Source: an uncultured Planctomycetaceae bacterium (lineage in GTDB: Bacteria; Planctomycetota; Planctomycetia; Pirellulales; Pirellulaceae). From it: a DNA stretch of 64,000 bases. Below are positions 17,031 to 25,391 of the stretch, piece after piece. The DNA lies in assembly GCA_937862885.1 (NCBI GenBank), contig CALMEE010000002.1, positions 1 through 64,000 of the forward strand. The letters run 5' to 3'. The notes under the pieces were generated by a model that saw nothing but the letters and a program-made list of their open reading frames with translations, did no database searches and had not been told where the DNA came from. The stretch's first letter is position 1, and each line of letters begins with the position of its first letter. Made by a program: the position numbers and the translations under genes.

Positions 17031-18695
17031 ATGACGGTTCGCTTTCTTGTTTTTCTGCTGGTGGTGCTGCAGCATCTTTTGATGACTGGGGCGTTGCTGG
17101 CGCAAAACAAATACGCGTTCATAGTGGGTGTACAGAATTATGATCCCGAGTTTTTTCAGAACCTGCGATTTGCTGAATCCGATGCGACAAAACTCGCAGG
17201 CCGCTTGAGGTCGATGGGTTACGCGACGATTCTGATGACTTCGGGCCAGACGAATCCCCAACACAAGCCGACGACCCCTGCCAAAATCCTCCGTTTGCTT
17301 GACGGTCAGCTTCAAGCGATTGGTCCGGCAGACACATTTATCTTGTCATTGAGTGGCCACGGCATTCAATTCAAAAGCGAGGAGGCGCTGGAAGGTGGTG
17401 GAAAAGAAACGTATTTTGTGCCCGAAGAGGGTTCGTTGGAAGATAAGGAGAGCCTGCTGCCGATTGTCAAAGAGATCATCTCCCGCGTCGATCAATGCAA
17501 GGCAGAACGTAAGCTTGTGTTGATCGACGCTTGTCGTAATGAAGTATTGTCTCCGTCTGGTGATCGAAGTTCGAAGAAGATCGATCTGGGGAGCGTTCAC
17601 GAGCATGTTCAGTTTGTCCCTAAGGGAATGGCGGTGGTGTTCAGTTGCCAAGGCGGACAAAAGTCGTGGGAGAATGAAGAACTGCAGCACGGCGTGTTTA
17701 CGTCATTTATCTTAGAGTACTTGTCGGGTCAAGCCAGCAGCGACCTATACGACGGCCGACTCGCCGACGCGAGTGGCATGATTGAGTACGCTCGTCGCAA
17801 GACGAATCAGTATGTGATTGAGAAGATTACACCTGCCGGCCAGTATCCCGAGCGAATTGGGGACGTGGAGCAATGGCCGATCGGTCGCGTGGGTCCGTCG
17901 CTGGAATTTACGTCTCAGTTCGGTCATGAAATGGTGTTGATTTCTGAGGGCGTTTTCGAAATGGGATCGCCTGAATCCGAGCCGGATCGCGAGGATGACG
18001 AAAAACAACATCGTGTCCAAATAACCAAAGCCTTTTATATGTCGGCGCATGAGATTACCGTTGAACAGTTTCGCGCCTTTGTCACCGCGACCACTCGGCA
18101 GATGCCGCAGGCAGAATTGGGATTCGATAGCAAGACAGCGTCGTTTATTTACGGCGAATATAACTGGGAGAACCCGGGCTGGAAACAAACGCCCCATGAT
18201 CCAGTTGTCTTGGTGAGTTGGCAGGACGCGACCGATTATTGCCAGTGGCTATCCTCGATCGAAGGTCGGAAGTACCGGCTTCCCAGTGAGGCGGAATGGG
18301 AATATGCCTGCAGAGCCGGTGCGGATACACCCCATCCCTTTTCGCTGAATGAGATCGACGAACATGCTTTTTATCTGGGCGAGGATTTGTCCGCAGTTGG
18401 CAATGTGCCGTCAAGTTTAACTTCACCGGTTGGCCAGTTCAGGCAAAACGTGTTTGGTATGTTTGATATGGTCGGCAATGTCAAAGAATGGTGTCACGAT
18501 TTTTACGGGAAAACGTATTACGAAGTGTCTCCGTTGCAAGACCCCGTGGGACCAGCAGACGGTCGCCGTCGCGTCATTCGAGGCAGCGCATTCAACTCGG
18601 AGATCACCGCATTACGGTCCGCAAGTCGCAGCAGTTCGCGATCGGATAATCGATTTCCCAACGTAGGCTTTCGCATTGTTTGCGAGGTCGAGTAG
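17031..18695 (+). CDS. Exported caspase-like (C14) protein with SUMF1/FGE-like domain
   Basis: A 554-residue fusion. A signal peptide (about 1-24, ending ALLAQ) precedes a caspase-fold p20 domain with the catalytic dyad His110 (LSGHG) and Cys168 (IDACRNE). From about residue 300 to the end is a formylglycine-generating-enzyme-like domain (EMVLISEGVFEMGS, EITVEQF, YRLPSEAEWEYACRAG, MVGNVKEWCHD, RVIRGSAF, VGFRIV). The cysteine pair of true FGE is missing near RVIRGSAF, so this part is probably a binding domain. The ATG at 17031 follows GGAGA by 6 bases and starts the signal peptide. It is the first gene of an operon with two more exported proteins (gaps of 54 and 10 bases). Predicted to act outside the cytoplasm; target unknown. 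Confidence 0.88.
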   Translation: MTVRFLVFLLVVLQHLLMTGALLAQNKYAFIVGVQNYDPEFFQNLRFAESDATKLAGRLRSMGYATILMTSGQTNPQHKPTTPAKILRLLDGQLQAIGPADTFILSLSGHGIQFKSEEALEGGGKETYFVPEEGSLEDKESLLPIVKEIISRVDQCKAERKLVLIDACRNEVLSPSGDRSSKKIDLGSVHEHVQFVPKGMAVVFSCQGGQKSWENEELQHGVFTSFILEYLSGQASSDLYDGRLADASGMIEYARRKTNQYVIEKITPAGQYPERIGDVEQWPIGRVGPSLEFTSQFGHEMVLISEGVFEMGSPESEPDREDDEKQHRVQITKAFYMSAHEITVEQFRAFVTATTRQMPQAELGFDSKTASFIYGEYNWENPGWKQTPHDPVVLVSWQDATDYCQWLSSIEGRKYRLPSEAEWEYACRAGADTPHPFSLNEIDEHAFYLGEDLSAVGNVPSSLTSPVGQFRQNVFGMFDMVGNVKEWCHDFYGKTYYEVSPLQDPVGPADGRRRVIRGSAFNSEITALRSASRSSSRSDNRFPNVGFRIVCEVE

Positions 18696-18749
18696 CGATT
18701 CTAAATTCATCACAATAAATTTGGTCAGCAAAAAGTTTGGAAGGTAACG

Positions 18750-20174
18750 ATGCAAGCGAGAAATTTCATAAACGCAAGATGGTGGGCTGGCGTGTTCATG
18801 TTGAGCGTGCCGTTGCTCCTAATACCGTCGGCGGGTACGTTGAGCGCATGTTCTGACGGACTTGCCTATCAGTGGTTTGGTGTCGCGATGTCATCGTATG
18901 TGCTGACGCCGACAACACCCGAGCCGGGATTAACTCCGCCAACAACCCCCTTAACTTATAAGAACGAAATTGAGGCCGTTGACTACATTTCACGCCAACT
19001 CGAGCAGCAATTGCGTAGCGCCTCAGCGCGTTCCATTTTTGTGCGGCATTTTCGCGGTCCTGGCAGCAACGAGTTACAGATCACGAATTTGTTAACGCAG
19101 TCGTTGGAACGACAGTTCCCCATCGGGCCCGGGGGAGCAGAAATCGAAGGGCGAGTGCGCTCTCTGCCGGGTGCGAACGATGGGCCGGCTTCTGGCTATC
19201 GGATTACGGTGAGTGTGGAAACGCAGTCCGGCATTGAATTGCCCGGAGTTTCCGTAGATGTCATGAATGATATTGAGGCAAACATGAAGCTCAAAGAATC
19301 GGGTGCGGTGCGTCCTCAGCCGCCCCGAGAAGAAGGTCGGTCCGTAGATCCCATCCGTCTTCAGAAACCGCCCATAAGTGATTTGATCGTCGGGAGCAGA
19401 ATCTACGCTGCGCCTGGCAGCCCCTACTCCATGGAAATTCTTGTGCGTGATCCAGATGGAAATTTTGTTCCACGGCAGCCATTTATCGAACAAGATGCGA
19501 TTGTCGTAAAGTTGGAACGCGGCGAAGTTTACCGTGTGCGCGTGTTCAATGATTCAGTCTACGAGGCGTTCGCATTCTTAAATATCGACGGCTTGGGAAG
19601 ATTTGCCCTGAGCCATGATCCCCAACAACGTCGCAACATCGACCTGGTGAAGACGAAAGCGAATCGAGATTTTGTCGGCTATTACTTGACCCCCGATCGC
19701 GCGGCGAGTTTTATGGTCGGCTCATACGAAGATTCGGTTGCGAAAAGAGTTTTGGGAGATGCTCCGGATATCGGCACGATCAGTGTCGCTTTTGGATGCA
19801 CGTGGGTTGGCGATAACATACCGGCATTCGAGCGAGAAACCAAACAAGTTGAACGCCAAATTACGGAAACCATCAATGTTCCGGTGGAAGTCGTAGTGCC
19901 GCGGACGATTGTCGAGCAAGTTGAAGTCCCAATAAAGGGTGCTTATGGATCACGTGCTGGTGGACCCCCACCGACCAGAACGGAAACGCGCACGCGGACG
20001 GTGATGGAAACCCGCACGGAGATGCGTCAAGAGATGCGGACGCGCACGGTTGTCGAAAACCAAGTGGTCGGAACGACGGAGGGACCGGCGGTCGGCGACA
20101 ACGTCCGCACGGTATCTCGCAAGTTCGGTTTGACACGTGCAGTAATTAAAGTCCGGTACTATGCCACCAACTAA
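18750..20174 (+). CDS. Exported protein of a new family (paralogue of the protein at 43085)
   Basis: A 474-residue protein with a signal peptide (about 1-34). The N-terminal part resembles CsgG/LpoB-like folds by pattern only (SIFVRHFRGP, then a helix and AEIEGRV). The central domain (about 210-355) has a run of motifs shared with the product of 43085-44197: PYSMEILV, GEVYRVRVFN, a FxVGSYEDSVA segment, and GTISVAF. It ends with RKFGLTRAVIKVRY, also shared. Between these is an insert rich in Arg, Thr, Glu and Met with TRTRT/TRTEM repeats. AAGG precedes the ATG by 6 bases. It is the second gene of the caspase operon; its stop lies in the ribosome binding site region of the next gene. Function unknown. 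Confidence 0.8.
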   Translation: MQARNFINARWWAGVFMLSVPLLLIPSAGTLSACSDGLAYQWFGVAMSSYVLTPTTPEPGLTPPTTPLTYKNEIEAVDYISRQLEQQLRSASARSIFVRHFRGPGSNELQITNLLTQSLERQFPIGPGGAEIEGRVRSLPGANDGPASGYRITVSVETQSGIELPGVSVDVMNDIEANMKLKESGAVRPQPPREEGRSVDPIRLQKPPISDLIVGSRIYAAPGSPYSMEILVRDPDGNFVPRQPFIEQDAIVVKLERGEVYRVRVFNDSVYEAFAFLNIDGLGRFALSHDPQQRRNIDLVKTKANRDFVGYYLTPDRAASFMVGSYEDSVAKRVLGDAPDIGTISVAFGCTWVGDNIPAFERETKQVERQITETINVPVEVVVPRTIVEQVEVPIKGAYGSRAGGPPPTRTETRTRTVMETRTEMRQEMRTRTVVENQVVGTTEGPAVGDNVRTVSRKFGLTRAVIKVRYYATN

Positions 20175-20184
20175 AGGAACCGCA

Positions 20185-21240
20185 ATGTTTAGAACATGCT
20201 CTTGGATTTTTTGGATCAGCCTGTTGATGAATTGGGGTATAGACTCGTCCCATGGGCAAATTCGCACGCGCCAGCAATTGGCCGATTCCATTGTGAAGGA
20301 ATTTCAAGTCTTCGCGCGCGGACAGCAAAAAGTCGTAGTACGAGAGTTGCGAGTGCCCGAAGGCGTAGACCACGAGCTAACGGATCTGCTCAAGCAACAA
20401 TTGCAGTCGCAAGGGATTTCGCCAGCGTTATCCGCTGCCTATGAAATCGAAGGGCGCTTCAAAAATAAGCGCGCTGGAACTTCTGTGTCTCGAGTCTTTG
20501 AGGTCAAGATTATCAACCCGCAGGGTTACGACCATACGCGTGAGTTTAGTGTGCCCGTTACTTGGTCGTCGCTAGGCGAAACTGACATTCCAATCGATAG
20601 TCAACCAATAAGTCCCTCTGCTGGGCATCAAATCTATCCAATTCAAGAATGGAAGCACTATCGCTTGCCGGCTGACGCGGTGAATGAGCTGACGAATGGA
20701 TTTATAACCAGTGAATCATCGTGGCGTCGGTTTTGGGCAAAAACCGGCTCGTTATCTCCGTTGCCTTATGTCGATTTTCGCGAGCAGGTGATACGCGTGG
20801 AGACTGCACCGTATCCTCGAACCATCAGCGCGTCTATTTATTCAGCGGGTGAAGGGCGCGTGGACCTTAAAAAAGATATTTCCAGTGACCCAATCGAACC
20901 AGGGGGGAATTTGAATGCCCACGTTCTCTTGATTCGAATTTCTGAAATGGGGGAGCGTAGAGGTGTGCGGTTCGGAGTAACCGTAGATCCCGCGCAGTCG
21001 GGTCGAGGCGTTGTGATTACGAGTACGGTTCCTAATTCGCCCGTGACTCGCGGCTGGTTTGACGATGGGCGCTCCGTCCAATTGGAGGCCGGCGACGTGA
21101 TTCTCTCGATTAACGGCATCCGCACCGACGCAGTTAGCACGTTCGCTGAGATCATCAGAAATACAGACTCCATCATTCGAGTCGACATCCTGGATGTGCG
21201 CACAGGCAACGTAATATCGGCAAACTTCCGGCTGGAGTAG
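20185..21240 (+). CDS. Exported PDZ-domain protein of the caspase operon
   Basis: A 351-residue protein with a signal peptide (about 1-25, cleavage near SHGQ). The first domain shares its pattern with the two family paralogues in this window (KVVVRELRVPEG, helix, AAYEIEGRF). A middle part (about 175-260: SESSWRRFW, PYVDFREQVIRV) is reminiscent of the PrcB C-terminal domain, which is a weak call. The last 90 residues form a PDZ domain (RGVVITSTVPNSPV, LEAGDVILSINGI). The ATG at 20185 is chosen because AAAGGAA lies 5 bases upstream; a longer frame from 20161 overlaps the previous gene. PDZ domains bind C-terminal peptides, so it may present or recognise substrates for the caspase protein; that is inference. 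Confidence 0.78.
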   Translation: MFRTCSWIFWISLLMNWGIDSSHGQIRTRQQLADSIVKEFQVFARGQQKVVVRELRVPEGVDHELTDLLKQQLQSQGISPALSAAYEIEGRFKNKRAGTSVSRVFEVKIINPQGYDHTREFSVPVTWSSLGETDIPIDSQPISPSAGHQIYPIQEWKHYRLPADAVNELTNGFITSESSWRRFWAKTGSLSPLPYVDFREQVIRVETAPYPRTISASIYSAGEGRVDLKKDISSDPIEPGGNLNAHVLLIRISEMGERRGVRFGVTVDPAQSGRGVVITSTVPNSPVTRGWFDDGRSVQLEAGDVILSINGIRTDAVSTFAEIIRNTDSIIRVDILDVRTGNVISANFRLE

Positions 21241-21299
21241 CCGCCGCTTCCTGTTTGCCGTTAAAAGACTGCGTATTTGCATAATCTGCTGATCACGGT

Positions 21300-21327
21300 T
21301 TGACGAACCGGCAGGCACGCGTAGAAT
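21300..21327 (+). promoter_or_regulatory. Promoter of the SRP RNA gene
   Basis: TTGACG (21300-21305), a 16-base spacer and TAGAAT (21322-21327). Transcription would begin near 21334, about 20 bases before the paired part of the SRP RNA. The position relative to the RNA supports the call. Confidence 0.6.
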
Positions 21328-21352
21328 AGTTGGTCCTATTGAAGCGAGTGAG

Positions 21353-21462
21353 TGTTGCTGGAAAGTGAACTCCGCGAGGGGGAGCCGTGAACCGGGTCAG
21401 GTCTGAAATATGGAGCAGCCCTAAGCGGGGTACTCTTGTGCGGAGTTCACTTTCCGGCAATG
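21353..21462 (+). ncRNA. ffs: Signal recognition particle RNA (4.5S type)
   Basis: The conserved apical SRP domain is present: GGTCAGGTCTGAAATATGG followed by AGCAGCCCTAAGCGG, which binds the M domain of Ffh. The two ends form a long stem: TTGCTGGAAAGTGAACTCCGC (from 21355) pairs with the segment ending TTTCCGGCAA (21460) with a single G-U pair. The size of about 110 nucleotides matches the short bacterial SRP RNA without an Alu domain. The gene lies upstream of dnaX-ybaB-recR, the same neighbourhood as scr in Bacillus. Confidence 0.92.
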
Positions 21463-21824
21463 CATGCGTGAAAATGGCTGGAATATTTTCTGGCAATTGA
21501 TTTGTTGAATCGTAAGGCTGGAGTATTTAGCGGCTTGAGTCCCTTTTCAGTTTCGCTGACGAATTGGCGAGGTTGTGAGGTTGCAACAAGTTGACGCCAT
21601 TCGATGTCCCCTTTTTGGAATACCGGTCGCATTGCCGACCTGCGTGCCCAGGATTCGGGCACGTGGTGGCTGACTCGTTCGTGGATCAAATTGTTCACCC
21701 GCGAAGGCGCATCTACAGGCGCCAATAAGGCGAACTTATTTTTGACTCGAAATTAAGTCTGCCAGCAGTGTTGTCATAGATGCAAGTGCACGCGCACGGT
21801 GTATTTGAGGCTTCCCGAGGATTT
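21463..21824. other. Intergenic region between SRP RNA and dnaX
   Basis: About 360 bases without a supported gene. Small hairpins are possible (GCCC-N7-GGGC near 21648 and GGCGC-N7-GCGCC near 21705), but none has the T-run of an intrinsic terminator. The dnaX promoter is probably here. Confidence 0.45.
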
Positions 21825-23681
21825 ATGGCGAACAAGAAAAAGGCAGAAATTCCAAAAGCCGCATCCGGCTCCGTTGTGCGAGATATGTCGGACGATCCAC
21901 AAGCTGAAAATTACATGGTGGTGGCGCGGCGGTATCGGCCACAAACCTTTATCGATCTTGTGGGGCAGGAGCAGGTTGCTAAGGCGCTGCGTAATGCCAT
22001 TGAGCGTGACAGGGTTGGTCATGCGTATTTGTTCACCGGGGCACGCGGCGTCGGCAAGACCTCAACGGCTAGAATTTTTGCCAAGTGCCTTAATTGTGTA
22101 CATGGTCCAACCGACTCACCCTGCGGTCAATGCGACTTGTGCCAGGCCGTTGCTCAAGGTGAGGATGTCGATGTTTTGGAGATCGATGGCGCGAGTAATC
22201 GAGGCATCGATGAGATTCGCCAACTCCGGGCGAACGTCAGCGTGCGACCCAGTCGAGCGCGGTACAAGATCTACATCATCGACGAAGTGCACATGTTGAC
22301 TAAGGAAGCCTTCAATGCACTCTTGAAAACATTGGAAGAGCCCCCCGCCCACGTTAAGTTTTTCTTTTGCACGACTGATCCGGAGAAAATCCCGATTACC
22401 GTGCGATCGCGTTGTCAGCGGTTTGATCTACCGCCGATCTCCACGGCGCAGATTCGAGACCGCTTACGCCATATCGCCCAGCAAGATGCGGTTGACATTG
22501 ACGATGATGCACTCGACATTCTAGCGCGGCGCGCAAATGGATCGATGCGCGACAGCCAATCTCTGCTGGAACAGTTATTTGCATTTTGTGGAAACAAGAT
22601 CCGGTCGGCAGATGTGCATGCCTTGCTTGGAACGGCCGACAGCGCCATGGTATTGCAGATTTTGAAGGCCTGCGTCAACCGCGATGCACACTCGGCCCTG
22701 CAGCGGATCGCGGAAGCCATTGACGGCGGCGTGGATGCGGGTCAACTGGACGAGCAGCTCTTGAATTTATACCGTGACATGATGGCCTTACGCGTTGGCT
22801 GCGGTGAACAGCAAGTTCTGCATTGCCATTCAGCCGATATCGCGGAAATGCGTGAGTTGGTAAAACTGACCTCGTTGGAGCAAATTTTGGCCGCCATTGA
22901 AATCCTGGACAACTCGCTGATCCGCATGAAGCACAGCGCACATTTGCGTACGCTCTTGGAGGCCGCAGTGCTGCGTATCTGCAGTTTACCGGAACTGCAA
23001 CAAATCGCGAACTTAATTGAGCAACTGAGGCTTGGCGGTGGTGCAGCGAGTGTCCGGCCATCAGCCTCGGTCGTAAAGGAATCGGTCTCAAAACCAACGC
23101 CAACGACGCCGGCGGCAGCGGATTCTGCCAAAAAAAAAACGGACCTAAACGATCCGAGTGAACAGGCAGAGTTGGACATTCGTCGTGCGGAACCACCACG
23201 ATCCGTGCCGCCAGCCCAAATTGAAAATGATGCTTCAAATAGCTTGCATGAGGTGTCCAACCAAGGTTCCCCACGAGGTTCAGCCTTGCTTGAGTTGACG
23301 GACGATACTTGCGAGTACGTGTGGCAATCCGTGCTCCAGCAAATTGACGATATGACTTCGGACATTGCGTCCATGTACGAGTCATTTCGACTCGAGGAGC
23401 ATCGCTTGGTGGTGATGATGAAGGATGTTTACCACCGAGATGCCTGCCAACGAAACGAGCGAAAGCAACGATTGGAACGGGCATTGTCCCAGGTCGTAGG
23501 AAAACACGTTGTGCTGGACTTCCAAGCGTTGAGTCAACCTACCGTTGCGGCGGCAACTGTCAAGTCCAAAGAAACGCGGATCCAGAAGATTCGGCGATAT
23601 GAAAAACACCCTTTTGTGCAACAAGCGCTGGAATTGTTCGAGGGTGAGATTGCCGATGTGATCCAATCCCCCGATAATTAG
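21825..23681 (+). CDS. dnaX: DNA polymerase III subunit gamma/tau
   Basis: Clamp-loader ATPase of 618 residues. It has Walker A GARGVGKT (about 72-79), the zinc module with four cysteines (CLNC...CGQC-DLC, about 90-110), Walker B/DExx IIDEVHML and the sensor region TVRSRCQRF. The C-terminal half is the tau-specific extension. An A10 run at codons 436-439 gives short alternative frames (see the separate site). The ATG at 21825 follows GAGG and gives the cleanest N-terminus; a later start at the MSDDPQ methionine is possible. It begins the dnaX-ybaB-recR group downstream of the SRP RNA gene. Confidence 0.95.
   Translation: MANKKKAEIPKAASGSVVRDMSDDPQAENYMVVARRYRPQTFIDLVGQEQVAKALRNAIERDRVGHAYLFTGARGVGKTSTARIFAKCLNCVHGPTDSPCGQCDLCQAVAQGEDVDVLEIDGASNRGIDEIRQLRANVSVRPSRARYKIYIIDEVHMLTKEAFNALLKTLEEPPAHVKFFFCTTDPEKIPITVRSRCQRFDLPPISTAQIRDRLRHIAQQDAVDIDDDALDILARRANGSMRDSQSLLEQLFAFCGNKIRSADVHALLGTADSAMVLQILKACVNRDAHSALQRIAEAIDGGVDAGQLDEQLLNLYRDMMALRVGCGEQQVLHCHSADIAEMRELVKLTSLEQILAAIEILDNSLIRMKHSAHLRTLLEAAVLRICSLPELQQIANLIEQLRLGGGAASVRPSASVVKESVSKPTPTTPAAADSAKKKTDLNDPSEQAELDIRRAEPPRSVPPAQIENDASNSLHEVSNQGSPRGSALLELTDDTCEYVWQSVLQQIDDMTSDIASMYESFRLEEHRLVVMMKDVYHRDACQRNERKQRLERALSQVVGKHVVLDFQALSQPTVAAATVKSKETRIQKIRRYEKHPFVQQALELFEGEIADVIQSPDN
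23130..23139 (+). promoter_or_regulatory. A10 slippage site in dnaX
   Basis: Ten consecutive A residues encode Lys-Lys-Lys and the first base of a Thr codon in the tau frame. A -1 shift gives seven new codons and TGA at 23159-23161 (a product of about 445 residues). A +1 shift reaches TAA at 23146-23148. Thermus thermophilus uses an A9 run in dnaX for transcriptional slippage to make gamma. No strong downstream hairpin is evident, which favours transcriptional slippage over ribosomal frameshifting; this is inference. Confidence 0.6.
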
Positions 23682-23866
23682 TTTACGGCTAAGATTTCCA
23701 AGTTTGCTTGATTGATGTCAGCAAGAAATGGCTGTAATCGACGGCAAGTAGGAACAGCCCGAACGCAAATTATTGTTTGGCGGCACAACGTGATTGCCCT
23801 CGTGCGACAAGTGCCTGTTAGATAACGCTCGGGTGGCCGATCAAAATTAGATAGAAAGGCAAATCG

Positions 23867-24241
23867 ATGTTCAAGGGATTAGGAAACTTGGCGTCGCTCA
23901 TGAAACAAGCGACAGAACTCAGCGGCAAAATGGAAGATTTGACGCAGGAGTTGAAGGGCAAACGAGTGACGGGCAGTGCTGGCGGTGGTCTCGTTACCGT
24001 GGAAGCGGATGGAACTGGCATGATCCTTAAAGTGACCATCGATCCCGTTTTGCTACAAGACAATGACCTGGAGATGATCCAAGACTTGTTGCCCGCCGCT
24101 ATCAACTCGGCCACCCAAAAAGGCAAACAACTCCACATGCAAATGATGCAACAGATGACCAATGGTTTACCGATTCCGGGCCTGGACGCGGCATTTGGGA
24201 AGATGATGGGCGAGATCATGCCGGACGATGAAAAAGAATAG
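23867..24241 (+). CDS. ybaB: YbaB/EbfC family nucleoid-associated protein
   Basis: A 124-residue small DNA-binding protein: helical N-terminus (LMKQATELSGKMEDLTQELK), the conserved beta core (GGGLVTVEADGTGMILKVTIDP) and a helical C-terminus. It forms dimers that bind DNA around the nucleoid. AGAAAGG lies just upstream of the ATG. Its place between dnaX and recR is conserved across many bacteria and confirms the assignment. Confidence 0.93.
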   Translation: MFKGLGNLASLMKQATELSGKMEDLTQELKGKRVTGSAGGGLVTVEADGTGMILKVTIDPVLLQDNDLEMIQDLLPAAINSATQKGKQLHMQMMQQMTNGLPIPGLDAAFGKMMGEIMPDDEKE

Positions 24242-24352
24242 CAAGCGACTGGCGAATTTATTTAGCAAAATCAGTCAAAGGAAGTGTGATCATCAGGCTC
24301 TCCGATTTCGTACCTAGTTATTGTCTTTGAAAGAAGTGCATCGAGCGAGGTT

Positions 24353-24952
24353 ATGACACAGCTTTCTGAATCGGTAGTCAGGCTGATTGATCAGTTATCG
24401 ACGCTTCCGGGGATCGGTCGCAAATCCGCAGAGCGGCTGGCCTACCATTTATTGAGGATTCCTCAAGATGATGCGTTGGCGTTAGCTGACGCAATTCGAG
24501 ACGTTAAGCTGAATGTTCGCTATTGCGCACGTTGTTTTAATCTAGCAGAACAGGAATTGTGTAATATCTGCCTAGATCCCTCGCGTACGCAGGATGTTAT
24601 TTGTGTCGTCGAGCAGCCACGCGATCTGATGGCCTTGGAGCAATCAGGAGGCTATCGCGGTATGTACCATGTGTTGCTCGGGAAAATTGCTCCGCTAGAG
24701 GGGCAGGGCCCAGAGACCTTGACTATTGATAAGCTGGTGCAGCGAGTCAAGCAAGGAAACGTCCGTGAGGTGATTATGGCTACCAACCCCAATGTGGAGG
24801 GGGACGGAACGGCGCTCTATATTTCAAATATGCTTCAAGGGCTGAACGTTATTATTAGCAAGTTGGCGCGGGGGATTACTCAGGGGAGTATATTAGAACT
24901 CACGAACAAGGAGATTTTGGCTGACGCCATAAGTGAGCGCCGACCTTTCTAA
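24353..24952 (+). CDS. recR: Recombination mediator protein RecR
   Basis: A 199-residue protein with all parts of RecR: helix-hairpin-helix LPGIGRKSAERLAYHLL (about 17-33), a Cys4 zinc finger (CARC...CNIC, about 57-72) and a TOPRIM domain (VICVVEQPRDLMALE and ATNPNVEGDGTALYI). Forms a ring that loads RecA with RecO/RecF during gap repair. It ends the dnaX-ybaB-recR group. Confidence 0.96.
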   Translation: MTQLSESVVRLIDQLSTLPGIGRKSAERLAYHLLRIPQDDALALADAIRDVKLNVRYCARCFNLAEQELCNICLDPSRTQDVICVVEQPRDLMALEQSGGYRGMYHVLLGKIAPLEGQGPETLTIDKLVQRVKQGNVREVIMATNPNVEGDGTALYISNMLQGLNVIISKLARGITQGSILELTNKEILADAISERRPF

Positions 24953-25391
24953 AACATCCACGATAGGTGGCGAGAGGACCATATTCAGCATGCAGCCAAG
25001 TGAAGTCAAAAACATCACACAAAATTTTGCAATCAAACTGCACGCCTAGGCCCGCCAATTGGAGAAACTGCGGGACAAGCATAACGCGTCTTGTTACAAT
25101 GTCGGTGGGAATAAATTTGAGGATCTTAACTATCGTCAGCGATTGGTGGGGAAAAAGTTGGCCTGGATGGTGTTTGCGAGTTACATTTGCATTGGCGGCG
25201 CAATTGGCTGGTTGCGAAGTGGCATTTTTTTGCTCGGAATTCGGTCGTTGGAAGGGGGCTTGGTTTCGCAAGGGACTTCCCCGGTATCGGTGACCTACGT
25301 TGCGGCGAATCATTTTAGTTACGACAGTTGAACAGGTTGGCAACCACAGCATGGGCAAATCCAGGCGGCGACCAATAATGCGACGGAATCT
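24953..25391. other. Gap between recR and rpoN
   Basis: About 440 bases. A plus-strand frame of 90 codons (25059-25331) has one hydrophobic segment but a TTG start, no clear ribosome binding site and an unusual composition, so I do not call it a gene. No RNA or terminator was recognised. Confidence 0.4.

Noticed and set aside
22675-23484. 269-codon antisense frame inside dnaX
   Set aside because: It lies wholly over strongly conserved dnaX sequence and has no recognisable product.
25059-25331. 90-codon plus-strand frame with one hydrophobic segment between recR and rpoN
   Set aside because: TTG start, no ribosome binding site at a useful distance and no familiar pattern.
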